In this document: positions 36,653-46,541 of the stretch, in pieces
Position numbering within the stretch: the first letter of the stretch is position 1
How the letters are laid out: each line of letters starts with the position of its first letter
DNA from: Pelotomaculum sp. UBA1371
GTDB lineage: Bacteria; Bacillota; Desulfotomaculia; Desulfotomaculales; Pelotomaculaceae
Length of the DNA stretch: 64,000 nt
Reading direction: 5' to 3'
NCBI GenBank assembly: GCA_002305915.1
Contig: DBRJ01000020.1
Location: 42,736-106,735 of the forward strand
The notes under the pieces: model-generated
Databases searched by the model: none
The model's input: only the letters and a program-made list of their open reading frames with translations
What the model was told of the DNA's origin: nothing
Program-made: the position numbers and the translations under genes

Positions 36653-37237
36653 TCACTGATCTGAAGCCTTCTTCCATTCTTCAATGGCCTGTCTGGCCTT
36701 TTCAACCTCCATCCCTTCCCCGGCAAGGGAAATAAATGTTTCCATCTCCTGAATGGCCCCAGCGTAATCCTGCTTGCCTGTGCCCAGGATAATACCATAC
36801 AAGTAATGGGCGCTTTTATTGCCGGGGTCCCTTTGGATTAAATCCTGCAGGTGCCCTATGGCCGGGTCATACTGGCTGCTGTAATAATAGAGCGTGGCAA
36901 GATTAATCCGGGCCTCCGCATCACCCGGGTCAAGGGCCAGGACCTGCTCGTAGGTTTTTATGGCCTGCTCCTGTTGAGCTGTATAAATATAAGTTTCAGC
37001 CAATTCCAGCAAAACATTTTTATCGCCGGGATTTGTTAGAGCCCTTTCCTCCAGGCTGGCAAGCTGTTCCTGGAGCGTTTGGGTTGCGTAATCATCTCCG
37101 GTAACGCCGCTGTTACCCGGCTGCCTCTGGAAAAGGCCGGCCAGCGGAATCACCAGGCCAATGGCAATCAGGACAGTAACTGTTATGAAAATAAACCTGC
37201 GAAATTTATTCCTCTTGACGGATTTTCGTATAAACAA
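36653..37237 (-). CDS. Membrane-anchored TPR protein
   Basis: 194 residues from TTG 37237, chosen because GAGGTGATAGG lies just upstream; the longer open frame reads into upstream DNA with no such site. One transmembrane segment (about 13-32) follows a basic start, then three TPR-like repeats (LLELAETYIYTAQQEQAIKTY; INLATLYYYSSQYDPAIGHL; YLYGIILGTGKQDYAGAIQE). Likely a scaffold for a membrane complex; the partner is unknown. Confidence 0.8.
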   Translation of the reverse strand: MFIRKSVKRNKFRRFIFITVTVLIAIGLVIPLAGLFQRQPGNSGVTGDDYATQTLQEQLASLEERALTNPGDKNVLLELAETYIYTAQQEQAIKTYEQVLALDPGDAEARINLATLYYYSSQYDPAIGHLQDLIQRDPGNKSAHYLYGIILGTGKQDYAGAIQEMETFISLAGEGMEVEKARQAIEEWKKASDQ

Positions 37238-37330
37238 ACCTATCACCTCAAAGATATTATAGCACCGCCAAACCTGTTGGCAAGCTTTTTTACATAAAAG
37301 GGGGACATGGCAATCCCTGATATTTCCTGG

Positions 37331-37360
37331 AAAAAGCCGCCCGGAGAGCAACCGGGCGGC
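37331..37360 (-). terminator. Intrinsic terminator of the G5/M23 gene
   Basis: Perfect 9-bp arms GCCGCCCGG (37336-37344) and its complement (37352-37360), followed on the minus strand by TTTTT. Confidence 0.85.
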
Positions 37361-37424
37361 TGTATGTAGCTAATCAATTGGGAACTGCCGGATTAAGTAT
37401 ATTAAATTTATCTGGTCCATTGAT

Positions 37425-38831
37425 TTATGGCAAGTAGTTTGCCGGATTACGCGGGGTTCCTCCGATTCTGACTTCAAAGTGGAGGTGGGGACCGTCGGCA
37501 CGCCCTGTTGCTCCAACCAGTCCGATTTTTTCGCCGCGCTCCACCTTTTTACCATTACTAACACTAATGGATGAGAGATGGGCATACTGGGTAACGAGAC
37601 CTGACCCGTGGGATATCTCCACAGTATTGCCGTAACCTCCCTGCCAGCCGGTAAAGATAACAGTCCCGCCGGCAACTGCCTTAACTGTACTGCCGTAGCC
37701 TGCACCGATATCCACACCTTGATGCATCCGTCCGTTGCGCATGCCGAAGGGGGATACAATTCCGCCGGAACAGGGCCAGCTCAAACGCGCCGTACCGCCC
37801 CGGGACGCTAGCATGGTTAAGGACCCTTTGGCCACAATTTCTGTTCTGGGCTCACTGATGAGCTCTTCTGTCAAGACTTCTCTTTCCGTTTCCAGCCCAT
37901 TCTCCCGGACTATCCTGTATGTAACGGTTCTTTTGCCCGGTTCCCCCTTGCAGATAATCCTCTGCTCCCCGAACAAGAGGCTGTCATCTTTTTGAACCTC
38001 GACAGAGTATGGTATTTCTTCATCCACAGTTACCTGACGCTTTGTCACAACGTTAATTAACGGGGATTCCTTGCTCAGGCACAACACTTGATCAATGCTC
38101 AAGCGCTCCGGATCCAGACCGGGGTTCGACAACACAATTTGTTCCATGTCCATCCTGGCAGCCCGGGCTATATCCCAAAGCGTATCGCCATCTTTAACCT
38201 TATATTCTGTTACCTTATTGGTCCCCAGAAGGACGTACTTTTGGGCAGACTCCAAATCCATGATGCTGTTTACTTCGGTGGTTTCCTCAGCCAGCTCGAT
38301 TTTTTCTTTGAACAACGGCTCTTCATCCGGTTCCAGCGGGTAGAGCCCTTTTAACCAGGCCAGTAAGCGTTCGGCGTCTTCCTTATGCTTCAAAAAAACT
38401 TTGGCTTCTCCATTTATCAATATGGATGTACAGGACGCCTTAAAAGTAAGGGACTCGTCGAGTCTTTTTGTTAAAGCTTCCTGGTCCAGCATTTCCTCCT
38501 GATCTACACGGATTCCCCCGTAGGAGATTTCTCCTGCTACAACTACGGGGCAGCCGGCCTGGTCCGATTTGGACTTGGTCAGCTCACCCAGGGCCTGTTT
38601 AGCGCTTTTCTCGTCATCTGTAACGGCGACCATTTTACCGTCCACATAAACGGCACAGGCATTTCCACCGAATACAGCGTAAGCTGAAAGGGCAAAAATT
38701 AAATAAAGCGCCACTCCCAGCCCCACCCGCCGGCATACAGGTTGTCTGGACAACCACTGTCGCACAACAGATATAAAGACAAATCTATCAAGCCCGGGAA
38801 GGCGCCGCAATCCTTCAAATTCTGGCGGCAA
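37425..38831 (-). CDS. Membrane-anchored LysM-G5-M23 murein hydrolase
   Basis: 468 residues from TTG 38831, chosen for GAGAGGAG upstream. The much longer open frame is rejected because its first 155 codons run into the SCIFF maturase gene and look non-coding. Order: basic start, one transmembrane helix (about 38-60), a region of unknown fold, LysM (YKVKDGDTLWDIAR), G5 domain (about 300-370, EIPYSVEVQKDDSL...GKRTVTYRI) and C-terminal M23 (HQGVDIG, YAHLSS, HLHFEV as zinc/catalytic landmarks). It resembles SpoIIQ/YkfC-like wall hydrolases. Confidence 0.92.
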   Translation of the reverse strand: MPPEFEGLRRLPGLDRFVFISVVRQWLSRQPVCRRVGLGVALYLIFALSAYAVFGGNACAVYVDGKMVAVTDDEKSAKQALGELTKSKSDQAGCPVVVAGEISYGGIRVDQEEMLDQEALTKRLDESLTFKASCTSILINGEAKVFLKHKEDAERLLAWLKGLYPLEPDEEPLFKEKIELAEETTEVNSIMDLESAQKYVLLGTNKVTEYKVKDGDTLWDIARAARMDMEQIVLSNPGLDPERLSIDQVLCLSKESPLINVVTKRQVTVDEEIPYSVEVQKDDSLLFGEQRIICKGEPGKRTVTYRIVRENGLETEREVLTEELISEPRTEIVAKGSLTMLASRGGTARLSWPCSGGIVSPFGMRNGRMHQGVDIGAGYGSTVKAVAGGTVIFTGWQGGYGNTVEISHGSGLVTQYAHLSSISVSNGKKVERGEKIGLVGATGRADGPHLHFEVRIGGTPRNPANYLP

Positions 38832-39051
38832 AATCGTCAACTCCTCTCGGAAAACAGGCTCTTGCTGTTGAAACCTGTTAAAAAAAGTGAACTTATGGGA
38901 AAAAGAAAAACACTTGCCTATTATAACACGGCAGGCCAGAGAGGGTAAAACAGCCCGTTTCTTAGAAAATCGTCCAAAACAGCCTGTAAAAGCCGTATTA
39001 GGGAAATATTTCACTTGTTTGACAAATGTACAACCCTCCGGCAGGAAACTG

Positions 39052-40410
39052 TTACTTATAATTCTGCCGGCTTTCCTGCAATTTAAGGTAAAGGGCACAC
39101 TCAAGCCTTTTCCGGGCCAGGCTGCAGCCCAGTTCGTGGGGCTTGTAAATTGACCCGTTTGCCGCCTCGGCGTTGGCGTGACAGCCGCCGCTGCAGTAAA
39201 ACTTGGCCCAGCAGCCGGCACAGCCCTCCTTATTGTAAATATGAGCCCGGCGGAAAGCGTCCACCAGATCCGGCCTGACCCTGCCGTTAAATACATTGCC
39301 CATCAAGTACTCGCTTCTACCTACAAACTGATGGCAGGGATACAAATCTCCATTGGGCGCAACGGCCAGATATTCGTGCCCCGCTCCGCACCCTGTAAGC
39401 CGTTTCTGCAGGCAGGGACCTCCTTCAAGATCGATATTAAAGTGATAAAAATCTAGCGGCTCCCCGGCCTCTCTGCGCCGCAACAGTTCCCGGGTCAATT
39501 CTTCATACTGGGAAAAAATCATGGGTAAATCCTCCCGGCGGATGGCGTAGGGGGCTTCCTCCGGCGCAACCACCGGCTCCACTGATAAATGCTTAAAACC
39601 CAAGTCGGCCATGTGCAGAACATCATTGCAAAAGTCCAAATTATGACGGGTATAAGTGCCGCGGATAATGTAATCCTCATTTTGCCGGGAGTCCACAAAA
39701 CTTTTTATTCTGTCTGAAACTATTTCATAAGAACCGGCTCCCCCCGGGAAAGGACGCATTCTATCGTGCACCTCTTGTCTTCCGTCAAGGCTCAGGACCA
39801 CACTGATATCATGCTCATTGAGAAACTGTGAAATTTTCCTGTTCAATATAAGGGCATTGGTTGTTACCGTAAACTTAAACACCTTATCCCTTTCCCCGGC
39901 CCTTTGTGCTCCATAATACACCAGTTCTTTCAGCACCTCAAAATTTAAAAGGGGTTCTCCTCCGAAAAAATCAATCTCCAGATGCTTCCTGCCCGCTGAA
40001 CGCTCAATCAGGAAGTCTATAGCCGCGCGGCCTGTTTCCAACAGCATCAATTGTTCGTCTCCGCCGAAGCGCCCCTGCCCGGCAAAGCAGTAACGGCAAC
40101 CCAGGTTGCAGGAATGAGCCAGGTGAAGGCAAAGCGCTTTGGTTACGATTTCTTTCCGGGGACTATACTGCCCCCGGTAGGGGTCCGGACTGAAAAGCAG
40201 GCCGGACTGTTCCAGTTCTTTTATTTCTTCCAGCGTCTCCCCAACCTCTACGGGGTCGTAGCGGCCGCGGGTTCCTTCAATTAATTCAGCCTCAGTCACC
40301 TGTTCATATTTTTCTAATATTTCCCAGGCCAGTTCATCCACCTCGTGGACCGCTCCGCTATGTACATCTAAAACGATTCTTGTTCCATCAAAAATAAATT
40401 TGTGCAACAA
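39052..40410 (-). CDS. Radical SAM/SPASM maturase for the SCIFF peptide
   Basis: 452 residues. A PqqD-like recognition region at the N-terminus (about 1-90) is followed by the radical SAM cluster motif CNLGCRYC, then a SPASM domain with auxiliary-cluster cysteines (CGAGHEYL, CHQF, CAGCWAKFYCSGGCHA, ELGC). It is identified as the SCIFF maturase by the six-cysteine peptide encoded right upstream (40472-40621). The enzyme forms a sulfur-to-alpha-carbon thioether in the peptide. SCIFF systems are almost universal in Clostridia; their purpose is unknown. Confidence 0.95.
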   Translation of the reverse strand: MLHKFIFDGTRIVLDVHSGAVHEVDELAWEILEKYEQVTEAELIEGTRGRYDPVEVGETLEEIKELEQSGLLFSPDPYRGQYSPRKEIVTKALCLHLAHSCNLGCRYCFAGQGRFGGDEQLMLLETGRAAIDFLIERSAGRKHLEIDFFGGEPLLNFEVLKELVYYGAQRAGERDKVFKFTVTTNALILNRKISQFLNEHDISVVLSLDGRQEVHDRMRPFPGGAGSYEIVSDRIKSFVDSRQNEDYIIRGTYTRHNLDFCNDVLHMADLGFKHLSVEPVVAPEEAPYAIRREDLPMIFSQYEELTRELLRRREAGEPLDFYHFNIDLEGGPCLQKRLTGCGAGHEYLAVAPNGDLYPCHQFVGRSEYLMGNVFNGRVRPDLVDAFRRAHIYNKEGCAGCWAKFYCSGGCHANAEAANGSIYKPHELGCSLARKRLECALYLKLQESRQNYK

Positions 40411-40435
40411 TTATTTTTTTTACTCCTTTCACGTA

Positions 40436-40471
40436 AAGAAGAGCCTCATCCCAACGGGACAAGGCCCTTCT
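40436..40471 (-). terminator. Hairpin between the SCIFF peptide and maturase genes
   Basis: AAGAAGAGCCTCATCCC (from 40436) pairs, with mismatches, with GGGACAAGGCCCTTCTT (to about 40472). It probably acts as a partial terminator or stability element that raises peptide over enzyme levels. Confidence 0.6.
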
Positions 40472-40621
40472 TTAATTCGATTGCTCCTTGACGCAAAGCT
40501 GATTGCTTACCGTGCAGGAAGTCTTGCAGGCAGACTGGCAGGAAGTCTGACACTCGCCGCAGCCACGATTTTTTTCATTAGAAAGCTGACTTTTATTTAC
40601 TGTTTTAATGTGTTTTCCCAT
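40472..40621 (-). CDS. scfA: SCIFF ribosomal peptide precursor (six cysteines in forty-five residues)
   Basis: A 49-residue ORF, MGKHIKTVNKSQLSNEKNRG followed by a cysteine-rich half. Six cysteines lie at 21, 24, 28, 32, 36 and 43, the pattern CxxCxxxCxxxCxxxC then a sixth, as in SCIFF precursors. It begins at ATG 40621 behind GGAGGGATG and ends 61 bp before the maturase start. The maturase makes a thioether between a cysteine and a nearby residue. Too short for most gene finders. Confidence 0.95.
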   Translation of the reverse strand: MGKHIKTVNKSQLSNEKNRGCGECQTSCQSACKTSCTVSNQLCVKEQSN

Positions 40622-40890
40622 AGAAATTCATCCCTCCTCCAAATTATTATAAATGATCAAGGGAGTGGAGGCAACCAAATCAAGGAGTAAATAACCGTCC
40701 TTTTCACCTAAAAAACACCGCATTTCCCCTTTGAAGCAGCGACTCTGGAACAGAGTTTGAACATAAGTCTGACCTTCTTCCCATCCGGATATAGCTATCC
40801 TTACCAAACCTGGAGATAAGTCGTCTGATTTCTACAATATGTATTGTTTGCTCCGTAAATTTTTGATAATATAATATAGGGCGATAAAAA

Positions 40891-41100
40891 ATGACATTTT
40901 TTAAGCAATTAACAAGCTTAAAATTCTTTAACAGCTTAAAATTCTATTATAGTTTTATAGTTTCCGGTTTTGCCAACGGCGGCAGCTGGAAACTGGACCG
41001 GATCGTGGAACTGGATAACCGCGAAACCCGTAAAATTATAATTAGACACATGTCTACTTATGAAGAACTCTTCGCCCGGCGGGAAAGGACACAGCATTAA
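40891..41100 (+). CDS. Doubtful short ORF
   Basis: Seventy codons on the strand opposite to its neighbours, with ATG start and only a weak upstream GGGCG. The second half (ELDNRETRKIIIRHMSTYEELF) looks protein-like, but no family is recognised. It could be the tail of a decayed gene. Nothing else was seen in 40622-40890. Confidence 0.3.
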   Translation: MTFFKQLTSLKFFNSLKFYYSFIVSGFANGGSWKLDRIVELDNRETRKIIIRHMSTYEELFARRERTQH

Positions 41101-41382
41101 CTTCAACATTAATGCAATTATTCCTTTTTTATCCTTACCGTATTTTAGCCGGTCAACTTCATTCCTTTGGGGCCCCGTTTATAGAAAAACAAACAGACCT
41201 GCGCTACAGCGGCAGGTAAATGACATCCGCATTCAGCCGGGTGTTTTGTTTTTTCTGCAACAAATAAAAATTTGACAATACCCCAACAACAGTCAGATAC
41301 CACTCAAAGGGATTTTAGCATGACTAGATCCTGGGCAGCGAAATTAAAAAACGAAGCCCTCCAGCACCAAATGGGTGGCATA
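41101..41382. other. Intergenic sequence before the tRNA-Gly terminator
   Basis: No gene, RNA or repeat was recognised here. Confidence 0.5.
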
Positions 41383-41419
41383 AAGCCCTCAGAGGATTAA
41401 GTAAATCCTCTGAGGGCTT
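41383..41419 (-). terminator. Strong hairpin downstream of the tRNA-Gly gene
   Basis: Perfect 16-bp arms (41383-41398 and 41404-41419) with a 5-base loop, just past the tRNA 3' end. On the minus strand it is followed by TTTA only, so it is a strong stem with a short T tract. Confidence 0.7.
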
Positions 41420-41427
41420 GACATTCC

Positions 41428-41502
41428 TGGAGCGGGTGACGAGGATCGAACTCGCAACCCTCAGCTTGGGAAGCTGATGCTCTACCATTGAGCTACACCC
41501 GC
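41428..41502 (-). tRNA. tRNA-Gly (anticodon CCC)
   Basis: The minus strand folds into a cloverleaf with acceptor GCGGGTG/CACCCGC, D-arm, anticodon stem TCAGC/GCTGA with loop TTCCCAA, T-arm with GTTCGATCC, and an encoded CCA (41430-41428). The anticodon is CCC. Confidence 0.95.
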
Positions 41503-41818
41503 CCGGCTATATTATTATAGACTTTTCAAAAAAAAATTGCAAGCCGGGGAAACCGTTTTACTCCCGTTAAACAATCTTTCACTATCCGGCCCATTTTCTG
41601 CCCGGCCTATTGTTGCTCCAGGCTTTAATTACTTTTCCGGTTGTGGATCCTGAGGCTCTGATTAAATAAAGATCGGAACTGAGAAACCAAAAGATTTTAC
41701 ACTCAGGCCCATTCACCTATTTTTTTGAGAACACACATATTAAAAATTAGCCCGCACATAGTCGAACCCGCGCTAAAATAATCCAGGCAGCCCGGCGGCT
41801 GCCTGAAAAGAAAATTAG
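41503..41818. other. Spacer between tRNA-Gly and tRNA-Glu
   Basis: No gene was recognised in these 316 bases. Overlapping open frames on the minus strand run across the tRNAs and are not credible. Confidence 0.6.
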
Positions 41819-41894
41819 TGGTGACCCCACCGGGATTCGAACCCGGGTTACCGCCGTGAAAGGGCGGTGTCTTAGGCCGCTTGACCATGGGGCC
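41819..41894 (-). tRNA. tRNA-Glu (anticodon UUC)
   Basis: Cloverleaf on the minus strand: acceptor GGCCCCA/TGGGGTC with one G-T pair, anticodon stem CCGCC/GGCGG with loop CTTTCAC giving TTC, T-arm with GTTCGAATCC, and an encoded CCA at 41821-41819. Confidence 0.95.
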
Positions 41895-42004
41895 GTATTG
41901 GCGTCCGGCAGTAGTTCGGTGGTGGTGGGGGTCTCCATAGAATACACCCTGCCGGGATAACTCCTGCCTTCCCAAAAGATTACGACTAATGAACAATAAT
42001 TAAT

Positions 42005-42080
42005 TGGTGAGCCATGGTGGACTCGAACCACCGACACCCTGATTAAAAGTCAGGTGCTCTACCGACTGAGCTAATGGCCC
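42005..42080 (-). tRNA. tRNA-Lys (anticodon UUU)
   Basis: Cloverleaf on the minus strand: acceptor GGGCCAT/ATGGCTC, anticodon stem CCTGA/TCAGG with loop CTTTTAA giving TTT, T-arm with GTTCGAGTCC, and an encoded CCA at 42007-42005. Lys, Glu and Gly tRNAs run in the same direction and may be one transcript. Confidence 0.95.
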
Positions 42081-42159
42081 AAAATGCCTTACAGTTAGAT
42101 ATATTACTATAATAGGTTAAGAGGTGTCAACTACTAAAAAAGAGAAAAATAATATTAAA

Positions 42160-42183
42160 AGCGGACCCGTTTAAGAGTCCGCT
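42160..42183 (-). terminator. Intrinsic terminator of purA
   Basis: AGCGGAC (from 42160) pairs with GTCCGCT (42177-42183); on the minus strand TTTTAATATTATTTTT follows. It lies 24 bp past the purA stop. Confidence 0.8.
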
Positions 42184-42206
42184 CAACAATTGTCGGTTTG
42201 AACTTC

Positions 42207-43571
<1,365 letters not shown>

Positions 43572-44960
43572 CTAGACCCGCTTGATAATCTCCCTGGCTG
43601 CCAGTACACCGGCCACAGAAGCCTGGGCCAGGCCCCTGGTAATACCGGCCCCGTCCCCGGCTGCAAAAAGGTTTTTAACCTGTGTTTCCAGGGAATTTGA
43701 CAAAGCCAGCCGGGAGGAATAGAATTTTACTTCGACCCCGTAAAGCAGGGTATACCGGGAATAAACCCCCGGCGCAATCTGGTTCAGCGCTTTGAGCATT
43801 TCCACGATTCCCATCAAGTGGCGGTACGGAAAGACCAGGCTCAAATCGCCGGGCGTTGCCTTATGCAAGGTCGGAATCGTCATACATTTGGACAGCCTTT
43901 CCACAGTGGACCGGTGACCCGACAGCAGGTCCCCCAGACTCTGAATTATAACGCCCCCGCCCAGCACGTTAGCAAGGCTGGCGATGTACCTGCCGTAGGC
44001 GATGGGTTCCTTGAAAGGCTCTGTAAAAGTCTTGCTGACAAGTACGGCAAAATTTGTGTTTTCGGTCTTGTTGAAGGCGTGGCTGTGACCGTTAACCGTT
44101 ACAAGACCGTCGTTATTCTCCAGGACCACCTCCCCGTTGGGGTTCATGCAGAAAGTGCGGACCTTGTCGTTAAAGCTCCTGGAATAGTAAATCAGTTTAG
44201 CCTCATAAAAAATCCTGGTCAGGGGTTCCATCACAGCAGACGGCAGTTCCACCCGCACCCCGATGTCCACCGGGTTGATCGTGTTCTCCAGACCTATACG
44301 CCGGGCCTCCCGGTTAAGCCATTCCGCTCCTTCCCGGCCGGGCGCCAGGACCACAAACCTGGCTTCAACTGTTTTTCCGTCCCGGCAGGTTAAGCCCCTG
44401 GCTATATTTTCCTTCACAATAATTTCTTCAACCTGGCAGGATGTGCGCACCTCAACTCCCAGTGATTTCAGATGATCATGCATTTGCTGCAGGACATCTT
44501 TGCACCTGCCTGTGCCCATGTGCCTGATCCGGACTGGTACCAGTTTAAGTTCAGCCAGGACGGCCCGCCGCTTCATGTCCTCGATTTCCTCTTCGTTTTC
44601 CAGACCGTAAACCTGCCCCGGGGCGCCGAAATCAGTGTATATCCGGTCAATATAATCAATTAATTCGGCCAGGTGTTTCTCGCTGATGTACTGCTCCAGG
44701 CTGCCGCCCACCTCCGTGGACAGGGTCAACTTCCCGTCGCTGAAAGCCCCGGCCCCGCCCCAACCGCAGATGGTGGAACAGGGAGAACAGTTAAAACAGG
44801 GAGCGTTGCGTTCCCTGGCCTCGCAAACGCGTTTCCCGAGCTCACGGCCCTTCTCGATTATGAGAATCTTCAAATCCGGCCGGTTCCTGGTCAACTCAAG
44901 GGCCGTAAATATCCCGGCCGGCCCGGCTCCGACAATAATCACGTCATAGAGTTTACTCAA
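43572..44960 (-). CDS. FAD-dependent dehydrogenase of the COG2509 type
   Basis: 462 residues. The N-terminal Rossmann motif IIVGAGPAGIFTALEL binds FAD; a cysteine-rich stretch CFNCSPCSTICGWGGAGAFSDGK follows, and a second FAD segment NLFAAGDGAGITRGLAQA lies near the C-terminus. This layout fits the large uncharacterised FAD-dependent dehydrogenases found near purA and dnaB in Firmicutes. The substrate is unknown. Confidence 0.85.
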   Translation of the reverse strand: MSKLYDVIIVGAGPAGIFTALELTRNRPDLKILIIEKGRELGKRVCEARERNAPCFNCSPCSTICGWGGAGAFSDGKLTLSTEVGGSLEQYISEKHLAELIDYIDRIYTDFGAPGQVYGLENEEEIEDMKRRAVLAELKLVPVRIRHMGTGRCKDVLQQMHDHLKSLGVEVRTSCQVEEIIVKENIARGLTCRDGKTVEARFVVLAPGREGAEWLNREARRIGLENTINPVDIGVRVELPSAVMEPLTRIFYEAKLIYYSRSFNDKVRTFCMNPNGEVVLENNDGLVTVNGHSHAFNKTENTNFAVLVSKTFTEPFKEPIAYGRYIASLANVLGGGVIIQSLGDLLSGHRSTVERLSKCMTIPTLHKATPGDLSLVFPYRHLMGIVEMLKALNQIAPGVYSRYTLLYGVEVKFYSSRLALSNSLETQVKNLFAAGDGAGITRGLAQASVAGVLAAREIIKRV

Positions 44961-45195
44961 AGGGACACCTCCCCTTCGCCCTTATCCAAAGTTTACAATA
45001 TTTTTTCCGCAATGGCATAAAAATAACCCAAACAACAAAACTGTGTCAGCTGCTATTTGAGCCATTTGCTACTAATCCCGGAATGTAGTTGTAGGGAATG
45101 CCCATCAGGGCAACACATACATACTACATAACTTCACAAACAATGTCAAGTTATTATATGATAAAAAATGGGATGTACGGCCCCTGGCAATTATT

Positions 45196-46536
45196 TTATA
45201 CTCCTCCGGCATCTTTCAGATAGGGTACAAACTTGGTCAGCTCTTTCAGGAAAACCAGTTCAACGCTTCCCACGGGACCATTTCGGTGCTTGGAGATAAT
45301 GATCTCGGCAATGCCTTTTTTCTCGGACTCAGGATTATAATATTCATCCCGGTAGATAAACATGATCAGGTCGGCGTCCTGCTCCAGGGAGCCGGATTCG
45401 CGCAAGTCGGACATCACCGGACGCTTGTTCGGTCGTTGCTCCACGGACCGGCTTAACTGAGCCAGAGCCAGAACAGGTATGTTCAACTCCTTGGCCAGCC
45501 CTTTTAAAGAGCGGGATATCTCTGAGATTTCCTGCTGGCGGTTTTCGGCCCGACGGCTGCCCGACATCATTTGCAGGTAATCGATGACAATCAGACCCAG
45601 CCCTTTCTCGGCCTTGAGCTGCCTTGCCTTGGCCCGGACCTGACGGATGGAGATGGCCGCAGTATCATCAATATAAATGGGCGCTTTGGCCAACTGCCCT
45701 GCTGTCTCGTGCAGTTTCCGCCAGTCCTCCTCATCCAGGTCCCCGGAACGGATCCGGTGTTGATCGACCCTGGCCTCGGCGCAGAGAACGCGCTGAGCCA
45801 GCTGCTCTTTGGACATCTCCAGGCTGAAGATGGCCACCGGAATGTCGTGTTTCAGGGCAGCATTATAGGCTATACACAGGCCCAGGCTGGTTTTGCCCAT
45901 ACTGGGACGCCCCGCCAGGATAATGAAGTCACTGGGCTGCAGCCCGCTGCAGAGCCGGTCCAGATCGCCGAAGGAAGTGGGAACACCTGTAATGCTGCCG
46001 CGGTTATTGTAAAGATACTCCAGGTGGGAAAAGGTATTCAGAAGAATGTCCTTGATGGAAAAAAAAGCGTTGGCTACCCGGCGGCTACCCAACTCCATGA
46101 GCATTCGCTCGGCTTCGGCGATAAGCTTCTCCGGTTCTTCTCCCTCATCGTAGCCCATACCTGCAATACGTGTGGACAGGTTGATCAGGGTGCGCAGGAG
46201 CGCTTTTTCTTCCACAATCCGCGTATAAAACTCAACGTTGGCGCTGGTGGGGACCATCTCCGCAAGGGAGGCGAGATAAGCCACACCACCGGCTTTTTCC
46301 AAAGTACCCTGCTGCCTGAGCTGTTCGCTTACGGTAATTAAATCCACAGGGCTGCCGTTTTCGTTTAAAAGAAGCATGGCTTCATAAATATGCCGGTGGC
46401 CTTCCCGGTAAAAATCTTCCGGTCGCAAGGTTTTCATCACCCTGTAGATGGCTTCCCGGTCAATAAGTACAGCGCCGAGCACAGACTGTTCGGCGTCAAT
46501 GTTCTGGGGGGGAATTCGTTCTAACAAGGGCACCAC
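45196..46536 (-). CDS. dnaB: Replicative DNA helicase DnaB
   Basis: 446 residues. The N-terminal helical domain (PPQNIDAEQSVLGAVLID) leads to the RecA-like motor with Walker A GRPSMGKTSLG, the conserved FSLEMSKEQL, Walker B VIDYLQMM and DLRESGSLEQDAD. It unwinds DNA at the replication fork. It follows the lonC gene with a 5-bp gap. In many Firmicutes this helicase, called DnaC in B. subtilis, lies close to rplI. Confidence 0.97.
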   Translation of the reverse strand: MVPLLERIPPQNIDAEQSVLGAVLIDREAIYRVMKTLRPEDFYREGHRHIYEAMLLLNENGSPVDLITVSEQLRQQGTLEKAGGVAYLASLAEMVPTSANVEFYTRIVEEKALLRTLINLSTRIAGMGYDEGEEPEKLIAEAERMLMELGSRRVANAFFSIKDILLNTFSHLEYLYNNRGSITGVPTSFGDLDRLCSGLQPSDFIILAGRPSMGKTSLGLCIAYNAALKHDIPVAIFSLEMSKEQLAQRVLCAEARVDQHRIRSGDLDEEDWRKLHETAGQLAKAPIYIDDTAAISIRQVRAKARQLKAEKGLGLIVIDYLQMMSGSRRAENRQQEISEISRSLKGLAKELNIPVLALAQLSRSVEQRPNKRPVMSDLRESGSLEQDADLIMFIYRDEYYNPESEKKGIAEIIISKHRNGPVGSVELVFLKELTKFVPYLKDAGGV

Positions 46537-46541
46537 CTTTT

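Noticed and set aside
38832..39296. N-terminal extension of the LysM-G5-M23 gene in the longest open frame
   Set aside because: It runs into the SCIFF maturase gene, reads as low-complexity out-of-frame sequence, and a good ribosome-binding site lies before TTG 38831.
41703..42037. Open frames across the tRNA-Glu and tRNA-Lys genes
   Set aside because: They translate tRNA sequence and spacer and are shadows of the RNA genes.
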